Below, piece after piece: positions 56,824-64,000 of a DNA stretch of 64,000 bases. The stretch's first letter is position 1, and each line of letters opens with the position of its first letter. Made by a program: the position numbers and the translations under genes. The notes under the pieces are model-generated. The model worked only from the letters and a program-made list of their open reading frames with translations, was not told where the DNA came from and did no database searches. The stretch comes from Pseudoalteromonas sp. MMG010. Lineage in GTDB: Bacteria > Pseudomonadota > Gammaproteobacteria > Enterobacterales > Alteromonadaceae. The stretch covers positions 49,686-113,685 of the forward strand of contig NZ_JAGJEG010000010.1 in assembly GCF_018100905.1 (NCBI RefSeq), given 5' to 3'.

Positions 56824-57438
56824 GTGGATGAGATAGTAAAACAACAGCCTAAGCTTACTATTGCAATACTTGCTGCGGGTAAAGCTTCTCGGTTTGGCTC
56901 TGCTAAGCAATTAGCTTATTTTCAGGAAAAAACCTTACTACAACGAAGTATTGACCTATTTAATTCAATAAACTGCGAGCTTCTTGTTATTACTGGTGCA
57001 CATCAACAGGCTGTTAATCGACATTTAAACGCACAGTCAAAAGAGTATTCAGTGGTGTTTAATCCCGACTGGCAAAAAGGGATGTCGAGTTCTATTAAAG
57101 CGGCCTTGGCTCATTGCGCTAAAGATAGTGCTGGGATAATGTTTGCAACGGTTGATCAAATACATATTACGACACACGATATTCAATCTGTAATCGATAA
57201 ATGGCATAAGAATGTATCGCAAATTGTATGCGCTCAATATGCTCAGCATCAGGGAATACCCGCTATATTTCCTCGAGCTTATTTTTCACTGTTATTAAAT
57301 CTACAAGGAGATAAAGGGGCGAGACAGATCATTAAATCGTCATCTAATGTAAGCACCGTTGCGCTCCCTAATGCTGAGATTGATATCGATACGCTTGAGC
57401 AGCTAGATATCGAAAAACAGCTCACGAGGGCTTGTTAA
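56824..57438 (+). CDS. MocA-like molybdenum cofactor nucleotidyltransferase
   Basis: NTP-transferase fold protein of 204 residues; relatives (MocA/MobA-like) add CMP to molybdopterin for xanthine-dehydrogenase-family enzymes. The nucleotide-binding signature is AILAAGKASRFGSAKQL (about 14-30). VFNPDWQKGMSSSIKAAL (about 78-95) and FATVDQIHIT (about 104-113) fit the MocA family, where the last gives the metal Asp. GTG 56824 has AAGGA upstream. It is convergent with xdhC, overlapping it by 17 bp, and next to a molybdenum hydroxylase, which supports the cofactor role. Confidence 0.83.
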   Translation: MDEIVKQQPKLTIAILAAGKASRFGSAKQLAYFQEKTLLQRSIDLFNSINCELLVITGAHQQAVNRHLNAQSKEYSVVFNPDWQKGMSSSIKAALAHCAKDSAGIMFATVDQIHITTHDIQSVIDKWHKNVSQIVCAQYAQHQGIPAIFPRAYFSLLLNLQGDKGARQIIKSSSNVSTVALPNAEIDIDTLEQLDIEKQLTRAC

Positions 57439-58369
57439 ATGCAATAGCATGAAATTTAGCCACAATAGATAATGCAATGCTAGTGGGTAATTCGCCACCG
57501 ATATCTAACCCAGCAGGCCCCGAGATAATTGGTTTTATTGCTGATGTTTCGAGTGCACATTTAACAACCACTTCGTTAAATCTTTTTTTAGGCCCTAAAA
57601 GTGCGATGTGTTTAATGTCACTATTAGCCAAACTAGCTAATGCCAGTGCATCTAGCTCTAAACTGTGCGACATAAGTACAGAAAAATTCACCTTTTGCGT
57701 GTTTGCATAATGCCCTAATTTTGTGTGTGACAGCTTTATTATTGTATCAGCATTTATAAAGTCGTTTTTATTGGCATAAGCAGCTCTTGGGTCCCACACC
57801 GATACTTGCCAACCTAGTTGTTTTGCAAAATCACAAACCGGAGTCGCATCTTTACCACCACCACAAATTAATAAGTGAACTTTAGGCATTATTTCAACAT
57901 TAAGCTGTGCTTGATGATGGCTATTAACGTAGCTACAAATACTATTTTCTTGAGTATTATAATCTAACCCGTAAATCACGTTTTCTCGTTGTTCTAGTTG
58001 GTGGAGTACTTCACGTAGATTTAAATAATTATTGTGCTCGTTAAGGGGAATAAATTTAATCCATACAATGCCACCGCAGCCCATTTGGTATGAGGCATCA
58101 TTTTCGTCTGTGCCATCATATTCTTTAGTCATTATTTTTTGTAACGATAGGCATTTTCGTGCCATTAATCGTATATCGGCCTCAAGGCACCCGCCACTGA
58201 GTACGCCTAATTGTTCACCTTCTTGGTTTATCAATGTAAAGGCGCCACGTTTACGATAACTATGTCCTTGGCAATCAACAATAATCGCCATTGCCCATAT
58301 ACTTTTTGAGTGATGATTTTGCCAAGCAGAAAGTACGTCATGGGTATCAAGAGTATTGGCTGATTGCAT
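57422..58369 (-). CDS. XdhC family molybdenum cofactor maturation protein
   Basis: Chaperone that binds sulfurated molybdenum cofactor and inserts it into xanthine-dehydrogenase-family enzymes. It has 315 residues. The N-terminal XdhC domain has GHSYRKRGAFTLINQEGEQLGVLSGGCLEADI-type motifs (SGGCLEADI at about 58-66), and a Rossmann-like XdhC_C domain starts at HLLICGGGKDATPV (about 165). It is the third gene after the hydroxylase subunits on the minus strand (154 bp gap), and its 3' end overlaps the MocA-like gene. The start ATG 58369 has no obvious Shine-Dalgarno. Confidence 0.88.
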   Translation of the reverse strand: MQSANTLDTHDVLSAWQNHHSKSIWAMAIIVDCQGHSYRKRGAFTLINQEGEQLGVLSGGCLEADIRLMARKCLSLQKIMTKEYDGTDENDASYQMGCGGIVWIKFIPLNEHNNYLNLREVLHQLEQRENVIYGLDYNTQENSICSYVNSHHQAQLNVEIMPKVHLLICGGGKDATPVCDFAKQLGWQVSVWDPRAAYANKNDFINADTIIKLSHTKLGHYANTQKVNFSVLMSHSLELDALALASLANSDIKHIALLGPKKRFNEVVVKCALETSAIKPIISGPAGLDIGGELPTSIALSIVAKFHAIAFNKPS

Positions 58370-58523
58370 GTATTAAGGTTGCTCGTAAATAATAGAAGAT
58401 AGTGATGGTTTTTTAATACTTAGTACGACTTAAACTACATTATATTAATAACTGACTTTGCATTTTAAGTGCTATTTCGCCTAAAGGCTAAGTATTAGCC
58501 AATAGGCGAAAAGAGTAGTAACA

Positions 58524-60779
58524 CTAAGCTGTTAACTGATTACCAATGGGTAATTGTCGAATACGTTTACCGCAAGCGGCAAAAATAGCATTACACAAAG
58601 CGGGCGCGTAAACCGGTGTTGCCGGTTCGCCTACACCAGCGGGTGGTGCATCGCTTTGAATTATTTCTACGTCAATTTCAAGTGGAGCATCGTTCATACG
58701 AGGTACGCGGTAATCATGAAAATTACTTTGTTGTACACGGCCTTTGTCAAAAGTGATCCCTTCACTTATGGCTGCGGTAATGCCGTAGATAGATCCACCT
58801 TGCACTTGATTGATGACAGTATCGGTATTAACCACAGTGCCTGCATCAATACTTGCCCATGATTTAATAATTTTAAGGTCGCCTGTATCCGATACTTCTA
58901 CTTCAACGACGGTGGCTACATAGGTTAAAAAGCTTCTATGCGCTGCGATACCTAAACCACGACCTTTAGGAAGCTTTCTACCCCATTTACTCATTTTCGC
59001 TACTTTTTCGATGACCTGACGTAATCGAGAAATATCTAATGGGTATAAGGCTTTATCACCGCCGTAATTATCGTATGTTGCATGTTGCTTTGTAACATCT
59101 ATGATGCGATCTGGGCCTATGGTTTCAAGTAAGTAATCTTTTTGATCGCGTCCTGCTTTATGCGCGGCTTCAGCAATGAACGATTGGATAGCGAAAGCAT
59201 GAAAAATATTTGATACCGAACGCATCCAGCCGATTCGTGCTTTACCAGGTGCTTCACCGTTTTCTAATTTCATGTTGGGTGTATTGATAGGGTTGTCGGT
59301 GAACCCTAAACGTAACTCTACACTCATTGCTTTTGTTGCGTTCTCTTGGAATGTAGAGGCCATAGGCGAAAATGCAGTACGATGAAGGTATGCTTCAATA
59401 GCGCCGTTTTTATCAAATGATGCTTCAATATGTTGCGCAGATACAGCATGGTAAAAACTATGTTGTATATCGTCCTCTCGTGTCCATTGAACACGAATAG
59501 GCTGTCCAGTTTTCATTGAAATATACGCGGCTTCAGCTGAAAAGTCGGGTTTTGATTTTCGACCAAATCCGCCACCTAGCATCGTGACATGAACATTAAT
59601 TTGCTCTTTTTTCATTCCGACAATTGCAGCAACTGTGCTCATATCGGCTTGTGGGTTTTGTGTTGCTGCCCATACATCTACACGGTCTTTATAATACATT
59701 GCAGTTGCACAAGGTGGTTCCATAGGAGCTTGAGTTAAATGTGGCGCATAATAATCAGCAACTAATTTGTCGTTAGCCTTGGCTAAAATGTTAACTGCAT
59801 CACCTAGCTCTCTAACAGATGCTTGTGGTTCCGCTACAGTGGCAAGTAAGTTGGCTTTAAATTCTTCTGAATTATAATCACCGTTTTTACCATCATCCCA
59901 AGTCACCGATAATACTCTACGTGCTTTTATAGCAGCCCAAGTGTTTTTAGCGACAATAGCAACACCTCCTTTAGGCTGAAACAAAGGTGCACCTGTGGGA
60001 GCCGGGATCTCTAAAATATCAACCACACCGTCTATCGCTTTTGCTGCTTTGGCATCAACGTTTTTAACTGTGCCCCCAACAACGGGTGGACGTACGACCA
60101 TAGCAATTAAAGCTTTGGGTTCAAGCACATCGGCAGCAAACGTCGCTTTACCAGTGACTAAGTCTTTTAAATCAATATGCGCCATTGCCGTATTGATATA
60201 GCGCCATTCACTGCGATTTTTAAGTGGGATTTTATCTGTCTCTGGCGGGGTAATAGCTAATGCGTCATTAACTAATTGTGCATAAGTAAACGATTTACCC
60301 GAGCTATGGCTTACAGTATGTTGCTCAGCTGAACATGAATCTATTGATACCCCCCAACGTGTTGCAGCAGCTTGGCGCATAAGATAACGAACACTCGCTC
60401 CCATTTCTCGTAAGCGCTGCATATTATAACGAATACTTCGCGAACCATCGGTATTTTGATCTCCATACCTAGGGTCGCCCTTACCTTGGATAACAACCAC
60501 TTTGTCCCAAGCCGCTTCCATTTCGTCAGCTACAATTTGCGCAATCGCTGTGCGGATCTGTTGGCCCATTTCTGAGCGATGACACGTAATTTCAACAATA
60601 CCATCGGGACGTAGCGCTACAAATAAATTTGCCGTTTTTGCTGAATCGTCAGGTTGAGCTAAAACCCCAGCCATGACTCTAGGAGCAGCACCCGTAAAAC
60701 AGGTACCAACGACTAAGGCTCCTACTGCCGCTGTTGATTTTAAAAAACGACGTCGGGTTAAATCAAAATATTGGCTCAT
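58524..60779 (-). CDS. molybdopterin-binding large subunit, xanthine dehydrogenase/aldehyde oxidase family
   Basis: Catalytic subunit of a periplasmic molybdenum hydroxylase (751 residues). A Tat signal TRRRFLKS leads the chain (about residues 8-15), followed by a hydrophobic stretch, so it is exported folded. Moco-binding motifs include [11 protein letters not shown] (about 400) and [18 protein letters not shown] near the C-terminus, whose Glu is the expected catalytic base. Architecture resembles IorB (isoquinoline 1-oxidoreductase beta), but the substrate, aldehyde or N-heterocycle, cannot be told. Its start overlaps the [2Fe-2S] gene stop (ATGA). No FAD subunit or cytochrome is encoded nearby. 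Confidence 0.9.
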   Translation of the reverse strand: MSQYFDLTRRRFLKSTAAVGALVVGTCFTGAAPRVMAGVLAQPDDSAKTANLFVALRPDGIVEITCHRSEMGQQIRTAIAQIVADEMEAAWDKVVVIQGKGDPRYGDQNTDGSRSIRYNMQRLREMGASVRYLMRQAAATRWGVSIDSCSAEQHTVSHSSGKSFTYAQLVNDALAITPPETDKIPLKNRSEWRYINTAMAHIDLKDLVTGKATFAADVLEPKALIAMVVRPPVVGGTVKNVDAKAAKAIDGVVDILEIPAPTGAPLFQPKGGVAIVAKNTWAAIKARRVLSVTWDDGKNGDYNSEEFKANLLATVAEPQASVRELGDAVNILAKANDKLVADYYAPHLTQAPMEPPCATAMYYKDRVDVWAATQNPQADMSTVAAIVGMKKEQINVHVTMLGGGFGRKSKPDFSAEAAYISMKTGQPIRVQWTREDDIQHSFYHAVSAQHIEASFDKNGAIEAYLHRTAFSPMASTFQENATKAMSVELRLGFTDNPINTPNMKLENGEAPGKARIGWMRSVSNIFHAFAIQSFIAEAAHKAGRDQKDYLLETIGPDRIIDVTKQHATYDNYGGDKALYPLDISRLRQVIEKVAKMSKWGRKLPKGRGLGIAAHRSFLTYVATVVEVEVSDTGDLKIIKSWASIDAGTVVNTDTVINQVQGGSIYGITAAISEGITFDKGRVQQSNFHDYRVPRMNDAPLEIDVEIIQSDAPPAGVGEPATPVYAPALCNAIFAACGKRIRQLPIGNQLTA

Positions 60780-61270
60780 ACTGTTTCACCTTCTTCAGGC
60801 ACATAATACTCAACACCCGCCATTGCTTTTGAGGCCGATTTAATTGCTTTATGGATTCGAGGGTAGGTGCCGCATCGACAAATATTGCCCGACATATTTT
60901 GCACTATTTCGTCATCGCTTGGTGTTGGATTACTCGCAAGTAAACTCGCTGCTTGCATCATTTGTCCACATTGGCAAAATCCACATTGCGGTACTTTATG
61001 TTCAAGCCATGCTTTTTGCACAGGATGATCGCCATCATCACTTAAGCCTTCAATCGTTGTTATTTTAAGACCTGCAATTGCTGCAATGGGTAATATACAT
61101 GAGCGCTGTGCCACGCCATCAAGGTGAATAGTGCATGCACCACATTGCGCCATACCACAACCAAACTTTGGACCTGTTAACTGTAATTCATCCCGTAAAT
61201 ACCAAAGTACAGGCGTTGTAGGATCTCCTGAAAACTCACGAACTTGACCATTGACGGTAAATGTAATCAT
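60776..61270 (-). CDS. [2Fe-2S]-binding small subunit of molybdenum hydroxylase
   Basis: Electron-transfer subunit (164 residues), IorA-like. The plant-ferredoxin cluster ligands are in [16 protein letters not shown] with a fourth Cys in RSCILP. The second cluster uses [10 protein letters not shown] and [13 protein letters not shown], as in xanthine dehydrogenase small domains. It has no signal of its own and is presumably carried out with the Tat-tagged large subunit. It is the first gene of the hydroxylase-xdhC group. Confidence 0.93.
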   Translation of the reverse strand: MITFTVNGQVREFSGDPTTPVLWYLRDELQLTGPKFGCGMAQCGACTIHLDGVAQRSCILPIAAIAGLKITTIEGLSDDGDHPVQKAWLEHKVPQCGFCQCGQMMQAASLLASNPTPSDDEIVQNMSGNICRCGTYPRIHKAIKSASKAMAGVEYYVPEEGETV

Positions 61271-61619
61271 GATTCTATCTCCATGTTAAAAGTTTATGAT
61301 TGCGGTTAGGTTTGCTTACACGGCCTAATACATACTCATTTATTTAATTTAATATTTATATACTACTAAAGCTCACATTTTATTTATAGGCCGCTTATCC
61401 CACAAATTTTGTAAGTGAGCTTTAAATGCCAAAGAGTAATAAAGTAAGTATGTGTTATTGAAAAATATGACAAAATTAGCTTATTGTTAAACTAGATAAG
61501 ATTAACTAACACTGAATAATTCACTATAAAAAATAGGTTTTACAACATAATAAAATGTAGGGTGTTTAGAGTACTTTACATAAAAGCCCTGATACTTAAT
61601 AGCCCAGGGCTCAAATAGG
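61271..61619. other. intergenic region between M20 peptidase and hydroxylase genes
   Basis: AT-rich, no gene seen. It contains the promoter region of the hydroxylase operon and, at 61585-61611, the M20 gene terminator. Confidence 0.45.
61585..61611 (-). terminator. terminator after M20 peptidase gene
   Basis: Read on the minus strand: AGCCCTG, a 13-nt loop, CAGGGCT, then TTTTATG. Confidence 0.72.
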
Positions 61620-62927
61620 TTAGTTAAATAGTGCCACCGCAGCATGAGTCATTGCATTTATGCCCGTTGGAATCGCTATTTTATAATCAGGAGCAAACTG
61701 ACTTGAATGTAATGAAGGTAACACTCTATTGTTTTTCTTTGCGTCGGCATATTGTGATGGATTAACGCCACCAAGCCAAAATAAAGTGATAGGAATATTA
61801 TCTTCGGTTCTACCGTATAAACCAAAATCTTCACCCGCCATAACAGCTTGAGTATCGAGTACGTTGTTTTTACCAATAGCACCTTCAATGGCATTTCTTA
61901 CTAAATTTGTTTGTGCTGGGTCATTATATGTAGAGGGGATAGACTCCTCTTCGTGTACGTGTACTGTTGGGTAAAGCGACTCTTCTAATCCGGCGCTTTG
62001 TGCAATGCCGGCTGTAATACGTTTAAGGGCTGATATTTGTGCTGTGCGTACTGCCGGGTTATAACTACGTAATGTTAATTGTAATTTTACTTCATCAGAA
62101 ATTACATTATGTTTAGAGCCGCCGTGTATAGAGCCAACAGTAATAACAGAAGGCTCTAAAGGAGAAAGTTCTCGGCTGGTAATTGTTTGAATAGCTAAAA
62201 CAGAGCGCGCTGCAAGCACCACGGGATCAATAGTCGTATGAGGGTACGCGCCATGACCACCTTTTCCTTTTATAGCAATATCAACTGAATCAACACTTGC
62301 CATAGTGTATTCATTTTTTAGGGCCACTTTACCAGCAGGTACATTGGCGCTCACATGAAGTGCTACGATATGATCAGGTTTTGCGTATTTACTAAATAAT
62401 CCCTCTTTTAACATTGCTTTGGCACCCGCTCCCACTTCTTCAGCTGGTTGAGCAACCATCATTAACGTACCTTGCCATTTATCTTTATGAGTAATTAACT
62501 GTTCAGCGGTGCCAATAAAAGAGCTCATATGAATATCATGTCCACAACCATGCATTACGCCTACCTTAGTACCATGCTCATTTATGACACTGACTTTAGA
62601 TGCGTAGGGTTTACCTGTTTGTTCAGTAATAGGTAAACCATCGGTATCTGTACGAATCATTACAGTCGGGCCATCACCATTTTTGTAAATGCCTATCACA
62701 CCATAACCGCCAACATTGCTTGTAACACTAAAGCCTAACTGAGCTAATCTATCTGCAATTTTCCTTCCTGTTACCTGCTCATGTAATGAAAGCTCAGGAG
62801 ATTGGTGTAAATCAAGGTAGAACTTTTCAATTTCAGGCATGGTGCTTGTTAAATCTAAAGGTAATGACTGGGCATTAGAAAAAGAGCTGGTAAATAGCAT
62901 CGCAGTCGCGAATAAATTATATTTCAT
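61620..62927 (-). CDS. exported M20 family metallopeptidase/amidohydrolase
   Basis: Zinc amidohydrolase (435 residues) that removes acyl or aminoacyl groups. The signal peptide is about residues 1-19 (SFSNA-Q). Metal ligands fit the M20D group: GCGHDIHMSSFIG (about 131-143), QPAEEVGAGA with the catalytic Glu (about 161-170), and AGEDFG near the C-terminus. The dimerisation domain has GKGGHGAYPHTTIDP. It is close to HipO/AbgB-like hydrolases (N-acyl amino acid or hippurate). With the signal peptide it probably acts in the periplasm or outside. Single gene, divergent from the thioredoxin-like gene. Confidence 0.9.
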   Translation of the reverse strand: MKYNLFATAMLFTSSFSNAQSLPLDLTSTMPEIEKFYLDLHQSPELSLHEQVTGRKIADRLAQLGFSVTSNVGGYGVIGIYKNGDGPTVMIRTDTDGLPITEQTGKPYASKVSVINEHGTKVGVMHGCGHDIHMSSFIGTAEQLITHKDKWQGTLMMVAQPAEEVGAGAKAMLKEGLFSKYAKPDHIVALHVSANVPAGKVALKNEYTMASVDSVDIAIKGKGGHGAYPHTTIDPVVLAARSVLAIQTITSRELSPLEPSVITVGSIHGGSKHNVISDEVKLQLTLRSYNPAVRTAQISALKRITAGIAQSAGLEESLYPTVHVHEEESIPSTYNDPAQTNLVRNAIEGAIGKNNVLDTQAVMAGEDFGLYGRTEDNIPITLFWLGGVNPSQYADAKKNNRVLPSLHSSQFAPDYKIAIPTGINAMTHAAVALFN

Positions 62928-63010
62928 TTTATACCTTTATATTTTGTAGTTTTAAGTAATGACTTGTTATTATTTAGTTTACCACCATATAAAACCCTAA
63001 ATAATTTAAG

Positions 63011-63883
63011 ATGGCAATCAATTCAATGAGCAATATAGTTAATCTGAACGCGCAAAACTTACAACAAGTGCTTGGAGAAACATCACAACAAAAGTTAGTA
63101 CTGCTTAACTTTTTTTCACCGCAAAGCCCTGAATGTATTGGTCAGACAGCAATTTTAGATAAGTTAGCAGCGCAATATAGTGACCATATCGTTATTGCCA
63201 ACTTAGACTGTGATGCTGAACAAGCACTTGCAGGTCAGCTAGCACAACAAGTCGGGTTACAAACATTACCAACCTTAGTGTTATTAAAAGACTCTGCACC
63301 AGTTGACTTATTAGCAGGGGTACAAACAGAGTCACAAATAAATGAAGCACTAGCAAAGCATTTACCTGCACAGCAAGACATACTTTTAGAACAAGCCAAA
63401 CAAGCATTATTAAAAACAGATCTAAATGCAGCCTTTAATTATGCAAAGCAGGCATACGAGATCGATAATACGAATGCACGTATAAAATTAGTCTTAGCTG
63501 ATATCTGTATTCAAATACATAAAGTCGATGAAGCGCAGGCATTATTAAATACCATAGAAGAAACAGCACAAGATGCTTACTTTAACAATATAAAAGCAAA
63601 ATGCGATGCAGCACTTGAAGCAAAAGATTCTCCAGAAATAAAAGAGAAGCAACTGCTGGTGGAGCAAAACCCTAATGACTTATCACTTAAAGAGCAGTTA
63701 AGTGAATTGCTAGATGAAGCAGGACGAAAAGAAGAAGCATTAGAAGTGCTTTTTACTATCCTTAAAAACGATTTGAACTTTAGTGATAGTAAAGCACGCT
63801 TTTTAGCCGTGATTGCATCGCTACCAGATGGAGATGCACTAGCGGCTAAGTATCGCCGTAAGCTATATAGTATATTGTACTAA
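63011..63883 (+). CDS. CnoX/YbbN-like thioredoxin-TPR co-chaperone
   Basis: Thioredoxin fold plus TPR repeats, 290 residues. In E. coli CnoX (YbbN) shields proteins from oxidation and hands them to GroEL. The thioredoxin domain (about 10-110) has FFSPQSPECIGQTAILDKLA: the active site is SPEC, with only the second cysteine left, as in other YbbN proteins (SQHC in E. coli). TPR-like helices fill about 125-280 (AKQALLKTDLNAAFNYAKQAYEIDN-type units). The start is uncertain: ATG 63011 is taken, but ATG 63026 is also possible and neither has a clear ribosome site. A palindromic terminator follows. Confidence 0.85.
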   Translation: MAINSMSNIVNLNAQNLQQVLGETSQQKLVLLNFFSPQSPECIGQTAILDKLAAQYSDHIVIANLDCDAEQALAGQLAQQVGLQTLPTLVLLKDSAPVDLLAGVQTESQINEALAKHLPAQQDILLEQAKQALLKTDLNAAFNYAKQAYEIDNTNARIKLVLADICIQIHKVDEAQALLNTIEETAQDAYFNNIKAKCDAALEAKDSPEIKEKQLLVEQNPNDLSLKEQLSELLDEAGRKEEALEVLFTILKNDLNFSDSKARFLAVIASLPDGDALAAKYRRKLYSILY

Positions 63884-63909
63884 TCGAAGCTAATAGTTCG
63901 AGACCTCAT

Positions 63910-63940
63910 AAAGCACCTTATATAAGGTGCTTTTTGTTTT
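63910..63940 (+). terminator. intrinsic terminator at right end
   Basis: A 24-bp perfect palindrome (63910-63933, arms AAAGCACCTTA and TAAGGTGCTTT), followed by T-rich sequence. No gene is seen between here and base 64000. Confidence 0.87.
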
Positions 63941-64000
63941 TAGGCTTAATAAACATATATTACACCTGGTTTAAAAGCCAAATAACTAAGTTATCAACAG

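Noticed and set aside
1..64000. Mobile elements, CRISPR, prophage, tRNA or rRNA genes
   Set aside because: I found no transposase, integrase, repeat-spacer array, phage genes or tRNA/rRNA-like sequence. Base composition looks even throughout by eye, so no transferred island is claimed.

Overview
The window looks like ordinary core chromosome from a marine gammaproteobacterium, most likely Pseudoalteromonas or a close relative. This is inferred from the AT-rich bases, the protein sequences, the sodium-dependent machinery (oxaloacetate decarboxylase pump, PomAB-type stator) and the local gene orders recX-alaS-csrA, nrdR-ribDE-ribBA-ribH-nusB-thiL-pgpA and xseB-ispA-dxs. I see no rRNA, tRNA, insertion sequence, prophage, integrase, CRISPR array or defence island. 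About 52 protein-coding genes are called, including a threonine leader peptide and a 58-residue membrane protein that are easy to miss. Several starts were moved to internal codons where the ribosome binding site or a regulatory site decided it.

Layout. 1-5.5 kb: a chemoreceptor cut by the window edge, then a Fur-type iron locus (PepSY membrane protein and TonB-dependent siderophore receptor). 5.6-12.7 kb: DUF3087 protein, low-molecular-weight phosphatase, ribA, a membrane protein, recX, alaS, csrA and a YcxB-like protein. 13.2-16.4 kb: the oadGAB sodium pump. 16.5-23.4 kb: aldo/keto reductase, small membrane protein, MepM-like endopeptidase divergent from tyrS, LexA-controlled dinB, and an M17 aminopeptidase. 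23.4-33.9 kb: a Cache chemoreceptor, a DPP IV-like peptidase, a HIT protein, an M49-like lipoprotein, an HDOD protein, rdgC and an orphan sensor kinase. 34.1-39 kb: the thrABC operon behind a readable transcription attenuator. 39.2-46.5 kb: glyA and the nrdR-to-pgpA riboflavin/thiamine operon. 46.5-52.8 kb: a large exported-sensor diguanylate cyclase, convergent with xseB-ispA-dxs. 53-56.8 kb: pomAB and topB. 56.8-61.3 kb: a periplasmic molybdenum hydroxylase with its maturation factors. 61.6-64 kb: an exported M20 peptidase and a CnoX-like thioredoxin/TPR protein.

How the genes work together. Riboflavin synthesis is split. Stand-alone RibA (6.7 kb) keeps its zinc cysteines, while the RibA-like half of RibBA (43 kb) has lost all three, so the former probably supplies GTP cyclohydrolase II for the ribDE/ribBA/ribH operon. 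Several exported or membrane peptidases (S9, M49-like, M20, M23) suit a protein-degrading marine lifestyle. XdhC and a MocA-like nucleotidyltransferase sit beside the Tat-exported molybdenum enzyme they probably mature.

I did not find a convincing wholly new biological system. The best leads are regulatory: (1) a thr attenuator in which leader peptide, antiterminator and terminator can all be paired on paper; (2) a hairpin between the only good Shine-Dalgarno and the thiL start; (3) a 20-bp perfect palindrome in the csrA leader and a 6-1-6 inverted repeat before ribA; and (4) the uncharacterised 58-residue membrane protein. All functional calls rest on reading motifs by eye; no database search was run.
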